Shown piece by piece: positions 52,364-56,405 of a stretch of DNA of 56,405 nt (position 1 is the first letter of the stretch; each line of letters begins with the position of its first letter). The notes under the pieces were generated by a model. It did no database searches. It saw nothing but the letters and a program-made list of their open reading frames with translations, and was not told the DNA's origin. The stretch is taken from positions 1-56,405 of the forward strand of contig NZ_BBJJ01000045.1 of NCBI RefSeq assembly GCF_000739815.1, given 5' to 3'. Both the position numbers and the translations under genes were made by a program. Source of the DNA: Paraburkholderia mimosarum LMG 23256 = NBRC 106338. Lineage in GTDB: Bacteria; Pseudomonadota; Gammaproteobacteria; Burkholderiales; Burkholderiaceae.

Positions 52364-53773
52364 ATGACCGGTAGCCTGCGCATCCGGCTCCTGTGGTGGA
52401 TGCTCGTGCCGCTCGCGCTCTACGTGAGCTTCACGGCGACCTCCGAGTATCGCGCCGCCCGCCAGACCGCCGATCTCGTGCAGGACGGGGGGCTGCTTTC
52501 GTCCGCGCGCATGATCGCGGGTTCGGTGCAATGGGCGGACGGCGCGTTGCGCGCCGACGTGCCGCCCGCGGCGCTCGAACTCTTCGCCTCGCCGCAGCAG
52601 GACCAGGTGTTCTACAACGTACGCGTGGAGGGCGGCTCGCTGCTCGCGGGCATGCCCGACTTTCCGCATGCGGCTTCGGCGCCCGCCGTCGATGCGCCCG
52701 TGTGGTACGACGCGGCGCTGCGCGATCAGGCCGTGCGTGCGGTGAGCGTGGTGCGCTCCATGTACGACAACGGCCACATCTCGCGCGTGCGCGTTTCGGT
52801 GGGCAAGACCGAGCGCTCGCGCGACGCGATGGTCGAGGCCTTGTGGCGTCCCCAGCTGCTGCGCCAGATCGGCATGGTCATGCTGGCCGTGGCGCTCGCC
52901 TGCATCGGCCTCACGTTCGAGCTGCGCCCGCTCATGAAGCTCAAGAACGACGTGGCCGACCGCGATCCTTCGCATCTCGAACCGGTTCGCGCGGCAGGGC
53001 TGCATACCGAGCTGCGGCCCGTTGTCGATGCGATCAATCAATGCATCGCACGCCTCTCCGCGCAGACGGCGGCGCAGCGCCGCTTCATCGCCGATGCGGC
53101 GCACCAGTTGCGCACGCCGCTCACGCTGCTCGGCACGCAACTGCAGTACGCGCGCCAGCAAAAGGCCGTGGATCCCGCGCTCGACGAGGTGCTGGCGGCC
53201 ATGCACCAGAGCAACCGCTCGATGGTCGCGCTCACGAACCAGTTGCTGCTGCTCGCGCAGGCCGAGGCGCTCGACCCCGCCCAGTTGCCGGCCGCACCCG
53301 TCGACGTAGCGCAGCTCGCGCGCGAAGTGGTGGAAGCGCTCGCGCTGCTCGCGCAGACGCGCGGCATCGATCTCGGCGCGGAGTTGCCGGACGAGCCCGG
53401 GCAGGCGGTGGTGGCGGGGCATCGCGAGCTGTTGCGCGCGATGGTCAGCAATCTCGTCGACAATGCGCTGCGCTATACGCCCGCAGGCGGGCATGTGACG
53501 GTGTCGGTGCAGGCGAGCGGCGAGACGGTCGCCCTCGAAGTGCTCGACGACGGCCGCGGCATTCCCGCGGAAGCGCGCGCACGTGTGTTCGAGCCTTTTT
53601 TCCGCGCCGCGGCCGAGACGGAAGGCACCGGCCTTGGGCTTGCGATCGTGCGGGAGATCGCGCAGTCGCATCGCGGCGCGGTGAGCCTGAGTCCGGGCGT
53701 GGACGGGCGGGGTGTGCGCGCGCGCGTGGTGCTCGTGCGCTGGCAGGCTGCGCTCGCCGCCGAGCCCGTATAA
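52364..53773 (+). CDS. Sensor histidine kinase (TctE-like)
   Basis: A 469-aa membrane kinase. Helix 1 is LLWWMLVPLALYVSFTATSEY, a periplasmic sensor covers about 35-165, and helix 2 is IGMVMLAVALACIGLTFEL. HisKA has His247 in IADAAHQLRTPLTLL. The ATPase has N in MVSNLVDNALRYTP, G1 in VLDDGRGIP, F in VFEPFFRA and G2 in GTGLGLAIVREIA. The short-loop periplasmic domain matches the 2CSK_N type of TctE. It forms an operon with the upstream regulator. Confidence 0.92.
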   Translation: MTGSLRIRLLWWMLVPLALYVSFTATSEYRAARQTADLVQDGGLLSSARMIAGSVQWADGALRADVPPAALELFASPQQDQVFYNVRVEGGSLLAGMPDFPHAASAPAVDAPVWYDAALRDQAVRAVSVVRSMYDNGHISRVRVSVGKTERSRDAMVEALWRPQLLRQIGMVMLAVALACIGLTFELRPLMKLKNDVADRDPSHLEPVRAAGLHTELRPVVDAINQCIARLSAQTAAQRRFIADAAHQLRTPLTLLGTQLQYARQQKAVDPALDEVLAAMHQSNRSMVALTNQLLLLAQAEALDPAQLPAAPVDVAQLAREVVEALALLAQTRGIDLGAELPDEPGQAVVAGHRELLRAMVSNLVDNALRYTPAGGHVTVSVQASGETVALEVLDDGRGIPAEARARVFEPFFRAAAETEGTGLGLAIVREIAQSHRGAVSLSPGVDGRGVRARVVLVRWQAALAAEPV

Positions 53774-53936
53774 CAGCAGACGCGGGGCGCGCGGCGGTGC
53801 GATGCCGTGCCGGACTGCCTCGCCGATCGCGCGCGGCCGCGCTTTAAGGGGCGGTACAATGTGGGCCGCCGCAGCTCCGGGCCGAACCGGGCGGCCCTTG
53901 TTCCGGCGACCTCCCGTTCATTCGAAGATCGAGACC

Positions 53937-54650
53937 ATGCAAAAGAAGACGGTCCGCAGTGCCCCTCTGCCCGCCTATGAACAGATCAAGCGCCACGTGC
54001 TTGCGCAGATCGAAAGCGGCGACCTGCGGCCCGGCGACGTGGTGCCGTCCGAAACGGAACTCGTGAAGGAGTTCGGCGTTGCGCGCATGACGGTGTCGCG
54101 CGCGCTGCGCGAGCTGATGGCCGAAGGCGTGCTGAACCGCGTGCGTGGATCGGGCACTTACGTGGCGCCGCGCCAGTACGAATCGACGGTGCTGCAGATC
54201 CGCAATATCGCCGACGAAATCGCGGCGCGCGGCCATCGCCATTCGGCGCGCGTGCTGGCGCTCGAGTCGAGCGACGATCCGACTGCGATCGCCGAACTCG
54301 AGCTGGACGCCGGGCCGGTGTTCCACTCGCGCATCGTGCACAGCGAAGAAGGCGAGCCGATCCAGTACGAAGACCGCTACGTGAATCCCGAGGTGTTCCC
54401 CGATTACCTGGCTCAGGACTTCACGGTCGAAACGCCGAATCACTATATGGTGCGCCTCGCGCCGATCCAGCGTGCCGAGTTCCGCATCTACGCACAGAAG
54501 CCCGACGCGCGCGTGCGCCAATATCTGGAAATGGAGATCGGCGAGCCGTGCCTGCTGTTGCTGCGCCGCACGTGGGTGGGACCTCACGTGGCGACGGCCG
54601 TGCGCCTGTGGCATCCGGCTTCGCGCTTTCATCTGGCGGGCACGGTTTGA
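53937..54650 (+). CDS. hutC: Histidine utilization repressor HutC (GntR family)
   Basis: A 237-aa GntR/HutC regulator. PAYEQIKRHVLAQIESGDLRPGDVVPSETELVKEFGVARMTVSRALRELM is the winged HTH (in outline), and GSGTYVAPRQ ends it. The UTRA effector domain (about 90-232) is expected to bind urocanate. Start 53937 (MQKKTVRS) is chosen because upstream frame codes for nothing known. It precedes hutU, and a perfect HutC-like palindrome lies at the hutU promoter. Confidence 0.93.
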   Translation: MQKKTVRSAPLPAYEQIKRHVLAQIESGDLRPGDVVPSETELVKEFGVARMTVSRALRELMAEGVLNRVRGSGTYVAPRQYESTVLQIRNIADEIAARGHRHSARVLALESSDDPTAIAELELDAGPVFHSRIVHSEEGEPIQYEDRYVNPEVFPDYLAQDFTVETPNHYMVRLAPIQRAEFRIYAQKPDARVRQYLEMEIGEPCLLLLRRTWVGPHVATAVRLWHPASRFHLAGTV

Positions 54651-54916
54651 CGCGGCACGGGCCGCTCTTTTTCCGACTTCTCGTTCGCCCGCAGTCCCCC
54701 CGCCGCTGAAGCGCGTTTGCCATTCGGATGCAAGCGCGCAGTCGTTCCCTACCTCTATCTCTCCAGAGCCCGCCTTTTTGGTAGGGCGGGCGTCGCCCCG
54801 TCGCGCCGGACGCGTTGTGGGGCATCGTGCTGTTTGCCGAGGTCTTGTCTAGTCATGGCGCTGCGCGGCGCGCGTGCCGGTTCCTCGTTCCGGATCGTCG
54901 AACGCTGGCAAATACG

Positions 54917-54938
54917 CCAGGGTAACTACCTACCCTGG
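54917..54938. promoter_or_regulatory. Second inverted repeat upstream of hutU
   Basis: CCAGGGTA-ACTACC-TACCCTGG is a perfect 8-bp inverted repeat, 15 bp upstream of the HutC palindrome and followed by TTTTATT. It may be an activator site or a weak terminator for hutC. Confidence 0.5.
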
Positions 54939-54952
54939 TTTTATTGAAACGA

Positions 54953-54982
54953 GTTGTATATACAACTTGGCGGCGTTAGACT
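54953..54982 (+). promoter_or_regulatory. HutC operator overlapping the hutU promoter
   Basis: GTTGTATATACAAC (54953-54966) is a perfect 14-bp palindrome of the TTGTATATACAA type known for HutC. The predicted -35 TTGTAT (54954-54959) is inside it, and the -10 TAGACT (54977-54982) follows after 17 bp, so bound HutC would block the polymerase. Confidence 0.82.
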
Positions 54983-55078
54983 TAATCCACGTTGCAGCGC
55001 TCATTGCCTTCTACGTTGAAGGCGTCGCACAGGCGGAGCGCCGTCCATCAGCCTGCTATCCAGACCCGAACGAACGCC

Positions 55079-56405
55079 ATGAACCACCCGAACTTCACCG
55101 CCCCCCGCCTCGATCCGACCCGCACGATCCGCGCGCCGCGCGGCGCGGAGAAGGTCTGCAAGACCTGGCTTGCGGAAGCCGCCTACCGGATGATCCAGAA
55201 CAATCTGGACCCCGAGGTCGCCGAGCATCCGCATGCACTCGTGGTGTACGGCGGCATTGGCCGCGCCGCGCGCAACTGGGAGTGTTTCGACCAGATCCTC
55301 GCGTCGCTGAAGGACCTGAACGAAGACGAGACGCTGCTGATCCAGTCGGGCAAGCCCGTGGGCGTGTTCCGCACGCACGCCGACGCGCCGCGCGTGCTGC
55401 TCGCGAACTCGAACCTCGTGCCGCACTGGGCCACGTGGGAGCATTTCCACGAACTGGACCGCAAGGGCCTCATGATGTACGGCCAGATGACGGCGGGCAG
55501 CTGGATCTACATCGGCTCGCAGGGCATCGTGCAGGGCACCTACGAAACCTTCTATTCGGTCGCGAACCAGCACTTCAACGGCGACCCGAAGGGCCGCTGG
55601 ATCCTCACCGGCGGTCTGGGCGGCATGGGCGGCGCGCAGCCGCTCGCGGCGACCATGGCGGGCTTCTCGATGATCGCCGTGGAATGCGACGAGACGCGCA
55701 TCGACTTCCGCCTGAAGACGCGCTACGTGGACCGCAAGGCGAAGACCATCGACGAGGCGCTCGCCATCGTCGCGGAAGCGAAGCACACGGGCAAGCCGGT
55801 TTCGGTGGGCCTGCTCGGCAACGCGGCGGACGTGTTCGCCGAGTTCGTGAAGCGCGGCATCACGCCCGACTGCGTGACGGATCAGACGAGCGCGCACGAT
55901 CCCATCAACGGTTATCTGCCGCAGGGCTGGACAGTCGCGCAGTGGCGCGAAGCGCAGAAGGTTGCGCCCGAAACGATCGTGAAGGTCGCGAAGGAATCGA
56001 TGGCCAACCAGGTGCGCGCGATGCTCACGCTGCAGGCGCGCGGGGCGGCCACGCTCGACTACGGCAACAACATCCGCCAGATGGCGCTGGAAATGGGCGT
56101 GGAAAACGCGTTCGATTTCCCGGGCTTCGTGCCCGCGTATATCCGTCCGCTGTTCTGCGAGGGCAAGGGGCCGTTCCGCTGGGTCGCGCTCTCGGGCGAT
56201 CCCGAGGACATCTACAAGACGGACGCGAAGGTCAAGGAGCTGATTCCCGACGATCCGCACCTGCACAACTGGCTCGACATGGCGCGCGAGCGCATCGCAT
56301 TCCAGGGGCTGCCGGCGCGTATCTGCTGGGTGGGCGTGAAGGATCGCTATCGTCTCGGCCAGGCGTTCAACGAGATGGTGAAGAACGGTGAGCTGAAGGC
56401 GCCGA
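55079..56405 (+). CDS. hutU: Urocanate hydratase, 3'-truncated by window end
   Basis: The visible 442 residues are the N-terminal four fifths of urocanase (about 560 aa), which hydrates urocanate to imidazolonepropionate using bound NAD. MNHPNFTAPRLDPTRTIRAPRG is replaced here by its outline: a typical N-terminus. GGLGGMGGAQPLA is the NAD-binding glycine motif, QTSAHDPINGYLPQGW and ATLDYGNNIRQMA are conserved, RPLFCEGKGPFRW carries the active-site Cys, and FQGLPARICW is the urocanase signature. It has no stop within the window. It is controlled by the HutC site upstream; other hut genes probably follow outside. Confidence 0.95.
   Translation, partial: MNHPNFTAPRLDPTRTIRAPRGAEKVCKTWLAEAAYRMIQNNLDPEVAEHPHALVVYGGIGRAARNWECFDQILASLKDLNEDETLLIQSGKPVGVFRTHADAPRVLLANSNLVPHWATWEHFHELDRKGLMMYGQMTAGSWIYIGSQGIVQGTYETFYSVANQHFNGDPKGRWILTGGLGGMGGAQPLAATMAGFSMIAVECDETRIDFRLKTRYVDRKAKTIDEALAIVAEAKHTGKPVSVGLLGNAADVFAEFVKRGITPDCVTDQTSAHDPINGYLPQGWTVAQWREAQKVAPETIVKVAKESMANQVRAMLTLQARGAATLDYGNNIRQMALEMGVENAFDFPGFVPAYIRPLFCEGKGPFRWVALSGDPEDIYKTDAKVKELIPDDPHLHNWLDMARERIAFQGLPARICWVGVKDRYRLGQAFNEMVKNGELKAP

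Larger units (their letters stand above)
54651..55078. other. hutC-hutU intergenic region
   Basis: About 430 bp with a GCCCGCC/GGCGGGC hairpin (54768-54774 with 54785-54791, Ts in the loop) that may end hutC mRNA, the inverted repeat at 54917-54938, and the HutC operator and promoter at 54953-54982. No ORF is supported. Confidence 0.55.

Overview
The window is GC-rich DNA whose gene content points to Burkholderia sensu lato, most likely Paraburkholderia or Caballeronia. The pointers are pcaHG/pcaQ, mmsAB beside a LysR gene, hutC-hutU, a double-length UvrA, a short H-NS-family protein, a class III Old Yellow Enzyme almost identical in layout to XenA, and many LysR regulators. It reads as chromosomal accessory and catabolic territory. 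I found no rRNA, tRNA, CRISPR array, prophage or conjugation genes. The only clear mobile element is one IS110-family insertion sequence at the left edge.

Layout. 1-1190: IS110/IS1111-type element with a 12-bp subterminal inverted repeat. 1.2-6.2 kb: SGNH hydrolase, TetR regulator, then DJ-1/PfpI protein, xenA-type ene-reductase and YgiN-type monooxygenase, with a convergent adhP. Two near-identical TAGAC-N5-GTCTA sites (1929, 2639) tie the TetR gene to the operon. This looks like a NemR-style reactive-electrophile or quinone detoxification module. 6.4-14.9 kb: TPR/GT41 (SPINDLY-like) glycosyltransferase, then a 1969-aa tandem UvrA behind a near-consensus LexA box. 15.0-16.4 kb: promoter plus structured leader ending in a terminator, a 76-aa H-NS-like protein, NnrU protein. 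16.5-19.7 kb: pcaHG, divergent pcaQ, XRE-cupin regulator. 20-25.6 kb: small proteins, lipoproteins, a YdjM-type membrane protein and a DHA2 efflux pump. 25.7-31.3 kb: gamma-glutamyltransferase, two LuxR-type regulators, and an FAD monooxygenase with a DUF2783 partner. 31.5-37.8 kb: DedA-rhodanese fusion, beta-carbonic anhydrase, MFS transporter with divergent LysR, BON-domain protein. 37.9-41.7 kb: LysR with divergent mmsA-mmsB (valine catabolism). 41.7-46.5 kb: squalene synthase-like protein, a 75-bp nested palindrome, LysR with divergent M20 amidohydrolase and MHS-family symporter. 46.8-48.6 kb: two small unknown proteins and a 1-Cys peroxiredoxin. 48.7-53.8 kb: an NMT1/SsuABC-like ABC importer, divergent from a TctDE-like two-component system. 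53.9-56.4 kb: hutC and the start of hutU, which runs off the window; a perfect HutC-type palindrome overlaps the hutU promoter.

The recurrent architecture is a regulator beside, usually divergent from, a short catabolic or transport operon, and several candidate operators can be read directly. No wholly new system is evident. The items most worth a second look are the twin-operator electrophile operon, the double UvrA with one degenerate zinc module, the leader/terminator ahead of the mini H-NS gene, the promoter abutting two tandem terminators at 22.55-22.65 kb, and the nested palindrome at 42.8 kb.
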